Shown here piece by piece: positions 23,525 to 34,934 of a DNA stretch of 64,000 bases (positions within the stretch are counted from its first letter, which is position 1; every line of letters starts with the position of its first letter). Source of the stretch: Blasia pusilla (taxonomy: Eukaryota > Marchantiophyta > Marchantiopsida > Blasiales); contig CM114272.1 in assembly GCA_050084515.1 (NCBI GenBank), forward strand, positions 24,614,001-24,678,000, read 5' to 3'. The translations under genes were made by a program, and so were the position numbers. The notes beneath the pieces are model-generated. The model saw only the letters and a list, made by a program, of their open reading frames with translations. It did not search any database and was not told where the DNA came from.

Positions 23525-26500
23525 TCACATCATCTCTTCCTCCGTGACTCTGGTGTGTTTCATCATCATAAGCCTCCTCCTTCGCTTTATGTCATCCTTG
23601 GTTCTCCCACGTGGGCGCGGCCCTTCTATAACAGGTTCTGCTTGGAGGACCACCTGGTCAGGGCTAGGGGAGCGACGGATTGCTTTAGGGGATGAATGTA
23701 TATGTGCATCATCCATAACCCCACCTTCCACAATATCAGCATCCGCTCCAATGCCGAGATGTAGTCGAGGCGATTTCCTGGTGGTGCCTTTTGGGGCGAT
23801 CGCCGTGTCATTTGGAACATGTACATATTCTAAGATGGGAGGCTGAACCAATGGAGTCCTCAAGAAGACCTCTAAGTTATCTCCACCACTGGGTATTGGG
23901 CTTGTTGCACCCCCAAGGTTTGAGTCTGAGTCACTGGAGTCAACTATTTCAACATCCACACCTCCCTGCAAACATTTCACCAATCTGTCAAGCATAATAG
24001 GTACACATTTGCACATGAATGTCAAAAGGCAAGCCTCTGGCAGCAGTAGGACATCCATCTGGCTATAATATACTAAGAAATAGGGACAGAAAAAACACTT
24101 TAAATATTAGACCAACAAAAAAATCATAGCAAGATTTGATATACCCGCAAGACAGCATCTGCATGGCTGCACCCGACTCCATCCACATACATACGAGTCA
24201 CTTTCTCTCTCAACCTCGCTAGTATGGCAAGTTTGTTTCTTTCTTTCCAGATTCTATAGTTGTGCTTGAACCACGGGGTGTAGTACTCTTCACCGATGTA
24301 CCAGGATTGTCAATGATATCGACGCATGGCATCTAATACTACAAGTGAATGCTCTACCTGCTGGTGTCTAGTCTCCGAACCGGCATCCCATCGATATGGT
24401 TCTTGCCTATCCATCACCCACACAGCAGATAAGTGGTGAAATGCAGCAAACATCTCCACTAGGTACTTCGGTTCACTCTATCCAATGGAATGGTGGAAGG
24501 GAGAAGGCTACGTCCTGACTCAATCCATGAGCTCACAATGGTAGTCGGGCGGCCTAGGGTGCCCTCTAGTTCCTCCCTAGCATTTTCACATTCTTCCACC
24601 TTGGTTAGGCATGACCAAGAGGTCTGTTGGAATTGATGCGCTCTGTGAGCTTCAAATGCAATTAAAAGGTCAGTCAAGGGGGCCGTGGGGGCAAAGGGTC
24701 GTGCAGCCCTTCGTGCATGTTCTTTGGCTTTGTTTAGAAGTGCAGCCTTCTTTTGTCTTTTGCGATTGGCCCATTCGCTGTAGCACCGTGCCCCTCAGTT
24801 TGATATTCGCAGAAGATGGCGTCACATAAGTACCTACATCAGGACAAAAATCGGCTTAACAACTAAGAGATCTGAGACATGGCAAAATTCTACGTACCCT
24901 AAACATGACATCCATTTGCACCGAGCACAGTAACTAGTGACAACATGTATAGGGTTAACTTACCCTCATCTTCTTCCAATTCTTCCTGTGCTTCACCATC
25001 GCCTTCCACCTTCTTCTTCCCCGTGGGCCGAGGTGTACCCGGCACAGGCCTCAACGAGTGGGTAACAATGTGCGAGTTGAAAGTTTCCGCCAGACGGAAA
25101 AACTCAATGCACTTTGAGCACAAGCAAACCCACGGCTTATGCTCCTGAGAGTAGCAGTAGTGGACCCACTCCACTGGGTCCCGCCATAGTGAGGTTTGGT
25201 AGGCTTGCTTCTCATGAAGGGGTGGGCTCTTGCCCATGAATGCAGCAAACATATTGGAAAACTCAAGAGCAACCTGCTCTTTCTCCACCTCTCCCTTGTA
25301 GAATTTTGCCTATGTATGAACATTACCAACAATATAAGAAATGAATTGTTACGTTGGCATTCAAGAGAAGTCGCACATAAGCTACATTCAAAGATAATCT
25401 GCAGAGTTCACATGGCATTCTAGAGCATCCCCCAAGAGATAACAAGTTGCTTTGTTGGGATTGACTTCAAACCCATAGCACTTCTCATAGTGGGCAACTA
25501 TATTCGTCTCCAAGATTGATACGAAAATTTATTCCTTTGATGTGATTTTCCCACCTACTAGCTAAGCCCGATTCTAGTGTAGGCATGTATCTGCCTACAC
25601 ACCCATACAAATCTGCTCCCTAAGAAACCTTAAACCCTCTCTTAGCGGGTTCTAATATAACTATACATATAGAGAGGCATATATATATGCCAACATGTAT
25701 ATAAACTACCTACACCCGATACTACATCCGGACCATAGTCCGGTAAAAGAAAAAAAAAAGAGGATATAGTAAACATTAAAAACCACACATACAAAGTTTC
25801 ACAATACTCTACAGTATTGTGTTTATCACTATGAAGTGATAAGCTATGGTGCCTATGATCTAGAAGATTGGCCACTACCTGCACAAACATGAAAGAAGGG
25901 TAGGGATATCAGTTCCTCCAAACTACTCCCAAAAATCTTTGCTTGTCAAGATAGGAAAAATCTTAATCAGGTCAGAGCACTTACCCCGAGCTAAGCTCAG
26001 AATGGAAAAGGAGCTCATAACTTCAGACAGAACTGAAATTTGGTCATTCTCAAGAGATAGATTGTCATCCACGTCAGTTTGTTCAATAAGGTATATGCTT
26101 TTAGGGGTAACACCGATCACCCAAGGGATAAGGTCATTCTTTTCTATATCCTCTATGGTGGATAATCTCCTCTTTAATCGGATGGTGCATACAATCTTTG
26201 TTACCAAATTCCAATTTGATGCCTCCATCATACTTTTGATGTCTGGAATGGTATGCACCGTCATCTTACCTCCCTCATATCCCACTACTTTAAAATTGGT
26301 CAAGCCATTTTTCTTGAAGTAGGAGTCAAACCATACGTGCCCACCCGCCAAGCGTGCTTTCGGTGAGAAAGCTACCTTGTAGCCCGCATGCCTGCCAGCT
26401 TGCTCTAAACACTCGTACGTTTCTAGGGGAAAGCCCAAGATGATCCAATCATCCAAGTAATTTCTAGATAGCGGATGTGAACGCTTGCAGACAATTTTTA

Positions 26501-26690
26501 GAGGAAAAAATCACTAGTGGACCTACTATGAATCATGGGGCTCACCCATGTTTCACTCGACCCCTGATTTCCAGAAAGGAAACGTGTGACATTTTCGGGC
26601 TCTGTCACAGTGATTGTAAGCTCACGTAGCCTACAAGCATCTAAGAACTTTGCAATGGGGATGTCGGGCATGATAAGATCAGACGACACT
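23525..26690 (-). pseudogene. Unknown multi-exon element gene, convergent to the transposase
   Basis: Several minus-strand blocks look coding and are separated by plausible introns. They are about 26690-26500 (MPDIPIAKFLDACRLREL), 26505-25923 (LDDWIILGFPLETYECLEQ), about 25875-25790, 25316-24953 (acceptor CATAG, donor GTAAGT), about 24830-24150, and a last exon 24061-23525 ending in RTKDDIKRRRR, nuclear-signal-like. The 25.3-25.0 kb block has Cys/His-rich WVCLCSKCIEFF...HIVTH, possibly a zinc-binding unit. It is broken by a one-base frameshift at a T-run near 26505, a frameshift near 24470 and a TGA at 24310-24312. I do not recognise the family. It could be a second transposition gene (mudrB-like position) or a captured host gene. 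Confidence 0.5.
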
Positions 26691-28281
26691 AGTATCCAAA
26701 ATGTTTATGAACCCCTATATTCAACCTACTCTACTACCGACAGGTCAAGTTCGCATTCAGAACCTAAGAGCTCCGAGGATGAAAATTCGTAGCAGCACTA
26801 ACCCAATTCGTACGCTAGCATGCGTGATGTGGTCATAAAAAGCATGTCAGTAACCTTGTTTAGTTTGTAATTCTTTGCAGTGAAGTAATAGCCAAAAGAA
26901 AGAAATCCAAACATACAACTAATGTACCTCATCACGAGGAAAATCGTCACGCAGGAATGGAGGGTCACTAGATGGAAGTACACATCAAGGACCCCGAATG
27001 AAATTACTGTAAGTCACGATATCTCATTTTGCAAGATTTTGCTAGTGTCGGGGTACACTCGAGCGGGTTTGAACACGCGACTATGTCTATTGTAGAGGGT
27101 TCGCAGGGAGAGAGGAAAAGAGAAGGAAGACGAATAGATCCACCTGTCTTCATAGTTAGAAACAAAGAAACCAAGGAAATTGAAAAATAGTGGGAGAACC
27201 AATCGGATCCTGACTAAAAGTTGCAAGAGTAATCAAAAATCTTTCTCGAGCCACAGTCATCGTCCTTCCTCCTCCCACTCCCACAATCACCGCAGCTCTC
27301 CCTCCTAAAATACTTCACAAATAGACCTCCTTCCGAAGCACATGGACCCCCAAAATCACTGCAAGTCCCTTCTAAAATGCAGCTCTACCCACAGCTTCAC
27401 ACGTAGACCTCCTTCAATTCAGCTACACATCAATGCTTCAGCTCTAGAATCAATAGCACCACTTGCAAGAAGGGAAGGAGAAGAGGAATCCACCTCTTGC
27501 GCGTACGAGAGACGAAAGATTCAAGCTCTGACACTTCACCTTCTCCCAAGCGCTACTCCTTTGTTTGTATATACAAGACACCTTCACATGAGCTTTCGCA
27601 GGAGAAGCACCTTGAGCTCAACTCACTAAGTCAGTCACTGCCACATTGACTCCGCTCTCCTCCCTGCCCCATCAAGTCCGATCAACTCACGCACGCCTAA
27701 TTGAAAGTCCAGATTTTTGTGAAGAACCCCAACCCGGTCACGAAATACAATAGCAGCCTGCTAGTGAAATACGCATAGGAGGGCACTGCCACTCGGCCTA
27801 ACTAAACGCGACTTTGTCAAAAAGTGCGTTGCCACCTTCAAATCCTGACTGTCAGCAACAAAAAAATGCATACACAAATGCCAGAACCCAACCCAGAAAC
27901 TTCTAAACAGAACCCCAGCTCGGTCACGATACACAAATAAGCCCGCGCAAAAGAGTAGCATCGATACCAGAAAAATGAGCTAAGCGCGAATTCTAAACCC
28001 TCAACCCACTAGCGAACTGACACCTTCTTTGCACGAGACGAGAGCACGATAACACTACGAAACATCCTACACCCTAAACACTATCGCCATCAAGTCCACA
28101 CCCACACCACTGCCACCTTCTTTCACGAAGCGAAACACGCAAAATCGATCGAGCGAACAGCCTGGACTCGACCCCGTCCCCACACCGTGATTAGGGCACC
28201 CTAAACATCCGTCCGTCCTCCTAAATCCGTCCTTTCCCTACATCCGTCCTTCCGTCCTAATCGGTCGTTACCCTAAATCCG
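26691..28281. other. MULE interior, right side
   Basis: Spacer between the start of the minus-strand gene and the right inverted repeat. Short ATCCGTCC-type repeats occur at about 28208-28262 just inside the inverted repeat. I see no further gene. Confidence 0.5.
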
Positions 28282-28523
28282 TTGTTGAAACGAAATTTTA
28301 AGTCCGTCCGACGGCAGGGAACCGAATCTAAACGGACGTTTTGAAGTCCGTCCATGCCCACACGTTGCGCGCGGAGCACGGTATCCGACATTTCATTGAC
28401 TACCGCTACCGTCTTACCGTTTTCCCGATCCGGAGCTTCGAAGCGCGCTTTCACCGAGGCACCTGCGGATAGGGCCTAGCCTATGCTTCGCTTTATTGCA
28501 AAAGCGGGAAAATATGGGCTTCG
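28282..28523 (-). repeat. Right terminal inverted repeat of the MULE
   Basis: Reverse complement of the left arm (17111-17322). It carries insertions relative to the left arm, for example after ATAAAGCGAAGC and within the block following CGGGAAAACGGTAA, which makes it about 30 bp longer. Confidence 0.9.
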
Positions 28524-28531
28524 GTGTCGCA
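28524..28531. repeat. Right 8-bp target-site duplication of the MULE
   Basis: GTGTCGCA directly follows the right inverted repeat and is identical to 17103-17110. Confidence 0.85.
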
Positions 28532-29559
28532 TACGGACAAGAATCTCGCCTCAGCCTGAGGCTTTGAGCCGCTCTGCTCAGCGTAGCGCAGTGGGAATCT
28601 TCTTCCTCACTCGCGAATGTTCACGAGACTACCTCGACTATCATTCATACGACTTTTCACTCTCTCTCTCTTTTCCTGTCCTGCCTCATCCGTCCATCCG
28701 CCTATGTTTCCTTCTTTCGTGTCTAAACCAGCGTCAGGTACAAGCGCGTTACGTCTTCACATAGCCGGTTTGGTCTTCGTTCTCCATTTCTCAAGCTGGC
28801 TTAACATATGGGTCTCTTCTTTGTTTATATCAAAATCAAAACCAGGATTTGAATGAGACATGTTTATCTTTGGTAAGTTAGATACTAAAAATAAGGATAA
28901 GAAAGAAAAGGAAAATGACACATGCAACCATTTGTGAAGTAGGCTATTCAGTAATACTTTCCTTCATTATATGTACTAACAACATGATACTGGATATTAT
29001 TCATGCAGAAATTATGATACTAGATGGCGTTCTCAAAAGGATCACACGTGCATCTTTGTATGATGGTTCTCACATAACAATGGATACTTCCCCGATATGT
29101 ATAGGATAGTAGATCATGTCAACTGGATATGATGTGTATTACCAAGAAACCTAATCACGAGTTAGGGTACAATTTTTTGCCTTGGTATACATCTATGAAT
29201 GTAATTTTTTTATATATGTAGATCTATTCTTGTGTTGGAAGATCTAAATTGTTCATTGTGTGGATTTGAACAGTGATATAAATTGTGTTATGATAAGTAT
29301 GGGCTTGACAATAGTTGAAGAGGCTATGAAAGTTGAAAAGTTCCTTAAAGAGTTGATTGCCATCACTTCAGAGTTGTGGAAAATACGTTGGCACCAAAGT
29401 CGATGCCAAATCTTAGATGAATTAAGAGTGGAGACGGATAGTCGCGTTGTGGCACACTCTACGAAGTGAGATGTGAAGATAAGGCAACCAAATGAGAGAC
29501 TTTGACTCCCCCATCAAATTACCCATAAGCACCCGTGCCCTTGTCTATTATCCTTGGGT
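28532..29559. other. Intergenic region right of the MULE
   Basis: The first part is the right half of the pre-insertion target. ORFs at 28483-28764 and 29260-29469 are short and lack motifs. No RNA gene seen. Confidence 0.5.
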
Positions 29560-29757
29560 TGAGGAGTCGAATTAAACGGTGGGGCAAAAGCAATCCCCCT
29601 CGTGTTTATTCATCCTGCAATGGAGGGTGAAAGTCGAGTTAAGCAATGACGGGCACTTGGGCAAAAGAGAGCATCCCATCCGGATTCCAACACACAACCT
29701 ATTGTTTCGCCGGGGAGCTGTTGCCCATTGAACTGCAGTCCTCCATTTAACACATGT
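29560..29757 (-). repeat. tRNA-derived SINE-like copy
   Basis: On the minus strand this reads an A box (AGTTCAATGGGCAACAG), a B box (GTTGGAATCC) about 30 bases later, then the same body words as the 4150-4333 copy (CCCAAGTGCCC, GGATGAATAAACACGAGG). The shared order of tRNA-like head and unrelated tail supports a SINE family and argues against two decayed tRNA genes. No terminal poly-A or target duplication could be defined confidently. Confidence 0.55.
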
Positions 29758-31156
29758 AAGGGTTAGCTAACCCCTCCCCCCAGTCACTCTCCCCTTCCTC
29801 CTTTGGTGTGTTCTAGTTAAAAGAAATCCTGATCTCCCATTGGTGTGTTCTAGTTAAATGAAAGCTTGCCTGCGTACCTATCCAACTTCATTTTTTCTTG
29901 CATCGGAAGGTCCTTCAGGTGTATTCCGGCTATTTGAAAAGTGAATGCTTCAAGAATCTGGCAGCGGCCTTACAAACTTCATTTTGCAACCATTTCTGGA
30001 GATTCCCTGCCATAACACTCCGTAGTCCGAAAGACTTTCATGTTCGTTGGAAACTCGGGTGGCTTCTACTTTTTGCGCATCGTTTCGTTTCGAGAAAACT
30101 ACATCGCGAGAGAACTCCATTAGTTTTAGAAGTTTTACTAGAGGCTACGTGAAAGCACTCTCATTAAGTGTGAGTCACATGGGCTTTGTCACTTTTTTGC
30201 TATTTAATCAAAGTAGCAAGAAGGTATGTTACAAGCACCATTCTGACCTCAAATCCACTATTTACAAGCTCGAGTATAAAGTCTTGAGTTTATGTGGTAG
30301 GGACTTGCTCTTTTACCCACCTTGACTTTCCTCCCTAATGCTCGACAGAATTTCAGCTCATATAAACCACTTTACTTACATACATGTCAAGCGAGACCAT
30401 TCCCTGCACCGACTTTTTCGCATCCTCTTTTTCCTTTCGTCCGCACTTTCCCTTTCATCGCATGACATGAAGTCACCTCACCCTAGAGTCGAAACCAAGC
30501 ACCTCGCCCTAACCTCTCGGACCTCAAGTGGGCCTGGGGATGTGTCGCTAGCGCTTCATGATGGAAGGCGTCAAGGAGGCGCGGCCCCGGGGATGTGTCT
30601 CTGGCGATTCATGATGGTGTGTTCGATCTAGTGGGGAAGTCGACGAGGGTCTGGATGCAGAGTCATCATTTTTATTTATTACTCCATGTCGGTGAATTTC
30701 ACGAGAGTATCCACTTTTGGTTGCATGTGGTAGGTAGGTACGCTTCCAGACCCGTTAATGGGAAAGGATGTCAGGATTTGGGAAGAATGAGCAGTGTCGC
30801 CAGCGAGAGAGCGAGATGCCCCTCCCCACCCCTAGCCTCGGACCACCACGGTGACCTCACTGACCCGCTCGCTCACTCACTCACTCATGTTGTGAATACG
30901 ACGCATGATGGTGGGTTTGTTGTCTGCCGCACACAAAGTAACCGCCAGAGGTACTCAAACTACTCATGGCTGTAGCGTACTCGTAGCTCGGCCCAGAGGG
31001 CCGGCGACCTACCGAGTTCTGTCTCTCCAGGTTTCGTTCGTTACGATGGTCCAAGCGAGAAATGTGTTACGTGCGGGGAACAGTGGCGATGAGATTTGGT
31101 GGCAAATCGAGCACCGGTAGGCTGCGGGATCGGGAGGGAGGGGGGAAGAGAGGCGA
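29758..31156. other. Intergenic region, no supported gene
   Basis: Overlapping short ORFs on + (29898-30325, 30338-30975) use non-ATG starts or lack motifs and splice context. I see nothing else that can be named. Confidence 0.45.
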
Positions 31157-31372
31157 GGGTTCGGTCCGGGGAGTTTTTTCGTGACAACCGTTACATTTGC
31201 CGGTCTGTATAAAACCGAACGGCAATTTCCGAACTTTTCTGTATAACGGCCGGCTGAACAGATTTAAATACAAAGGAATCCTGCCTGAACCGTCTAGCCG
31301 GTAAATGAGAAACTGAATCGGCAATTCTCAAATTCTTCCGGCTAGCTCAACACGTAACCCCGGACATTGGGC
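31157..31372 (-). repeat. Dispersed repeat, copy 1
   Basis: The minus strand starts CCGGGGTTACGTGTTGAGCT and matches 45797-46007 on the plus strand for about 215 bp. Shared blocks include AGCCGGAAGAATTT, CTCCTTTGTATTTA-like and CCGTTCGGTTT. The shared TGTTGAGC start could be an LTR edge, but no retroelement interior accompanies either copy, so the class is open. Confidence 0.6.
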
Positions 31373-33928
31373 GAGAGTGAGATGGAAAGCACGGGGAACT
31401 TTCCGACTCTACGCGTCCACATTATCAGCACGTAAAGCCTGATGGATGACAGGAACAATTCGGCACTGGGACTGTGGGACATTGTCAGGGATGGAATGAT
31501 TGGAACTCCTTCCCTACACGAATGCCTACGGTGGCTGATGAGAGGGATTCGGACCATTTCATTGTACTCGGAGTCTGTACGACGATGCATCGACTGCACT
31601 TCTTCTCTGATGGTGAAGATTACTCGCCCTCTTCCGCAGTTCATGCACTCTCCTCCCTAAACATTGTTATTCGGTTTCGCTATTGATCGGACAACGAATA
31701 GACCAGAAGACATTCGTTCCAAATCATGTCTTGAAAGCCCTCCCGAATTCGCCCGAATCCGAGCGTATCCCATCAACACACATGTGAAAAGAGTCCCATA
31801 CCCGTAACCCTACATTCATCAACCCCCAAGCACACCCGGACGATGCCGGCGTGGGTTTCTCGCGAAGAATTATCGTACTCTGCGATAATTGACCTATGAT
31901 TCTTCGTGAATAGTCTACTCTTCCATTGCACGTACGTCGCCCTGGTTCCCACCCAGTAGAACCGGACACCAACTTTTAACTTCCTTGCCAATCTCTCGTC
32001 CACATTGCCGCCTCCTCGTAGGTGTGCTTCAATAGCAGGCCTCTCCTCACGTGGAACCTGTTGACATCCTGAGGGTCGCATTCTTCCGCACAGGGCCTCG
32101 TGAAGCTTGACCTCGTGAGCCGTCCAAGGGTCGCGGCGAGTTTTTCCCGCAGTGAGTTATCGATCCCGGTGTTCGACAGCCGGTGACAGTGATCCCGATC
32201 TATTATAGTTGACGCAGCGATCCCAACGAAGAACGTGATTGTCGGACGGGTGTTCCGGGAAACTTCTGGTGTTCTGGCTGATAATCTCGGTCTCCCAGAA
32301 CAGTGTTCCCGAATCGATTAGATGCGTTGGTCGCAGCTTATTCCATGTCATTCCATGAAGACGAATTCGGATAAGAACGCGCCCGTCCATGAATGCGCGC
32401 AGGATGGGGACAAACTGCGACCGTCCTTCGTCCGCTCACGTTCACGAGACACAGGATGCGAACAGGAATCCATCACAAGCTATCGGAATTCACCCGCCAG
32501 GATACGAGGACAAATCGCCTCCTCCTCCTCCCGAGCCTGAACCGTAGCTGCGCGCATCGCTGGCAGGCATTGAATAGCGGGGAAGAGGTCAAGTCTCGCC
32601 TCCAAAGATTCGGCGATTTACCAGAGCTCGGCACATGCTCGCTAGATCTGAGGAAGGATCGCTGAACATTGGGAATATTCCGACCGCCCCGGCACGATCG
32701 GATCCCAGAGAAGGAAATCGAAATCGACTATCAGGCTGCCAAGCACACGTCACACAGGCGATTGTTCCGACCTGACACCGGGTCAACCTTGCTCTGTGCT
32801 TCCGCTTCTTCTGTTCCGGAGCTCGGGGGTGTCGGCTTTAAGGAGAGCACATTCCATTCATTCATTCCTTGGGGACGCCCCACGGCCCCAGGGCGTCGTC
32901 AACCAGCCACCGCCTCCCGAGACTCGAGAACCCCGACCCCTCTTGTTTCCACGTCCACTCCAATTGATACTCCGACAGCCTTTAATGCGCAAGGCAATAA
33001 AGGGAGCAATAAATGCTCTGTATTGCGAGGCCCCAATTACGGCTTGACCAACTCTCATTAAAGAGAACCGTACGTCCAACATGTGACAAACCTTTCGGCG
33101 ACCCTGCTGTCTTGGGACAAGCCCATGTGCTGGTCCTGATTCCTGAGTTCTGATCACCTGGTGTAGGCGACATAAATTGCAACTGTGGTCTTGTTCTCGG
33201 CGTTCCATACGAAAACCCTATCCCCACGTGCACTCGGCAATCGCCACAAACGAACCTCGAAAAACTTCGTCCCAAAACCCAAAGGGGATTCGGAGACGTC
33301 CTACAGCAAATGGTGACATCCCGACTATACTAAAAAGGATGACTACATGTCAAGTCATCGCAGAAAATATGGATAGGAAAACCGCTGGACAGCCAGAGCG
33401 CGAGCGAACAGACACCATGTTATGGCGCCATGCTCGGAGCTCCGTCTATGGCGTCCGTTTCACGGCTCTATCATAGCTGCAGGAGTCACCGAGGACTCGG
33501 CTCTGGATATCTATGAATAATTGAGCTAGAGCCACAATTGAAGAGGAGCGCTGTTTCATGAATTTTAGATGTGGTTGTGACCAGGAGAGAATCCCGGAAC
33601 GATTGCCAGTTTCGGACGGGTACGTCATTCGCTCTCGCTATTAGGACTTCTCGACTACTAAATTCACGCGTTTCATGGCCCCCGGCAGTTGCGCTAGAGG
33701 TTCCTCAAGGAACTGATCTGGAGGTTTCATGTCTTGACGATCGGAACTTGTACAATGCCTAAGAGACTGGTCCTGCTAGCGACCCTCTCCAGATCAGTAT
33801 ATGTCCCTATAAATGGTCAATTCGTTGTCCCTGCAGAGATATCATGTCGTTACTAACGAAACTTCGTCGGCTATTGCAAATACCAGTACGTCTATGTGCA
33901 AGCTGCACATAGATGCTGAACCAGAACT
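31373..33928. other. Intergenic region with short ORFs only
   Basis: Moderately GC-rich sequence with many overlapping ORFs of 60-130 codons on both strands. None has a recognisable motif, and no set of them joins through good splice sites. Undetected small exons of a plus-strand gene ending near 34156 are possible. Confidence 0.4.
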
Positions 33929-34156
33929 GTGGAAGATATCCATTATGAATGGTACAGTGAGCCAGCTCTCAAGCTGCTTCATGCAGACGAGGATATTTTG
34001 GAAATGTCCATGAAAGATGACATATCTGAAACCAGTTGGAGTGGAGATGGAGATGTAGCTGATGAGGTGCTCAACCCTCTCTTCTTCGAAGCTTCAGCTG
34101 CAGAGGACAAACAATACACACTCAGGATTCAACAGCTTAAAAGCGGAATTAAGTGA
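33929..34156 (+). CDS. Unassigned ORF, possible 3' exon
   Basis: This 75-codon reading frame has a coding look: acidic, then DEVLNPLFFEASAAEDKQ, ending RIQQLKSGIK before TGA. I do not recognise the family. Its start is not an ATG, so it would be the last exon of an unplaced plus-strand gene with earlier exons in 33.5-33.9 kb. It slightly overlaps, in the opposite direction, the doubtful 3' exon of the helicase gene. Confidence 0.25.
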   Translation: MEDIHYEWYSEPALKLLHADEDILEMSMKDDISETSWSGDGDVADEVLNPLFFEASAAEDKQYTLRIQQLKSGIK

Positions 34157-34362
34157 AAGAAGCAAATCGAAGAGGAATTTGGAATTAGTACCTTCCCCTT
34201 TCCTGTTGGCGTTGGCTGAGCTCTCTTAGCTTTTGCCACCACGGGTTCATTTTGAACTTCTTCACAGGGCAATGCTTCCACAAGGTCCTCTACAGTCTTG
34301 CCGTCCACGAGGTTCTCCTGACAAAACGTCAACCAGCAAGTGAACGGTTTCAGATCGTCCAT
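34129..34362 (-). CDS. Possible 3' exon of the helicase gene
   Basis: This minus ORF contains DDLKPFTCWLTFCQENLVDG and a Lys-rich PTPTGKGK segment with coding character. It lies downstream of the last confidently placed FANCJ exon (ending at 34935) and of a candidate 13-codon exon at 34714-34676 flanked by TTGCAG and GTATGT. I could not prove the splice that would join it, and it may belong to another transcript or be non-coding. Confidence 0.25.
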   Translation of the reverse strand: MDDLKPFTCWLTFCQENLVDGKTVEDLVEALPCEEVQNEPVVAKAKRAQPTPTGKGKVLIPNSSSICFFHLIPLLSC

Positions 34363-34934
34363 TCCAGATCAGCAGGACCACGCGCAAGTGATACTGTGTG
34401 CTCCAACGACATGGACTTTGGCAACTCCACAACTCTGGCAACGTTTGACGCCATTACTATATTCATGAGTAGAGAATATCTCGTTCTGCTTTGCTTAAGG
34501 TGATAAAGCATCAAACAATCAGAGTGTATGGCCCATCCAAGTTTCAACGGTGACATGATGATGCAGAATGTCAGGCACAATATTAAATCTATAACAGCTT
34601 CTTCTACAGTTGTTGTCACAGATTCTTCAGGTTGGAACATTACAATCCTGTGGTGTCAGGTGGCCAGGTACATACCTGCACAGAAAAACTGATGGAATGG
34701 GCTAGAATAGCAACCTGCAACATCAGATCATCAGTGTTAATGAAGACCGATGAATACACAGCCTTGAAGAAAGTGCCATCTCTAATCCAAATGCACAAGC
34801 TCAACTTTAAGGATCTTCGCATGATCCTAGCCATCGATAAGAAACCTCCAAAATCATGACACTCTTGTATGACCTACTGCTTTATCTCCAGAATGCCTAC
34901 AGTGATCAGACTGATAACACCAAAGCCAACGTAC

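Larger units (their letters stand above)
17111..28523. mobile_element. Mutator-like element, 11.4 kb, complete ends
   Basis: The borders are defined by three matching signals. Both ends start with CGAAGCCCATATTTT reading inward. The ends form inverted repeats of about 212 bp (left) and 242 bp (right). An exact 8-bp direct duplication flanks them. Inside are a MULE-type transposase gene on + (from 18077) and an unrelated gene on - (from about 26690), so transcription converges near 21.4-23.5 kb. This is the MuDR arrangement (mudrA and mudrB converging). Both genes carry stops or frameshifts, so the copy is probably no longer autonomous. Long inverted repeats and the transposase family separate it from hAT elements, which also make 8-bp duplications. 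Confidence 0.87.

Noticed and set aside
17103-28531. hAT element, because of the 8-bp duplication
   Set aside because: The inverted repeats are far too long for hAT, and the encoded protein shows the MULE core (DATHGTN, FPGD, NAAIERWH) with a SWIM finger.
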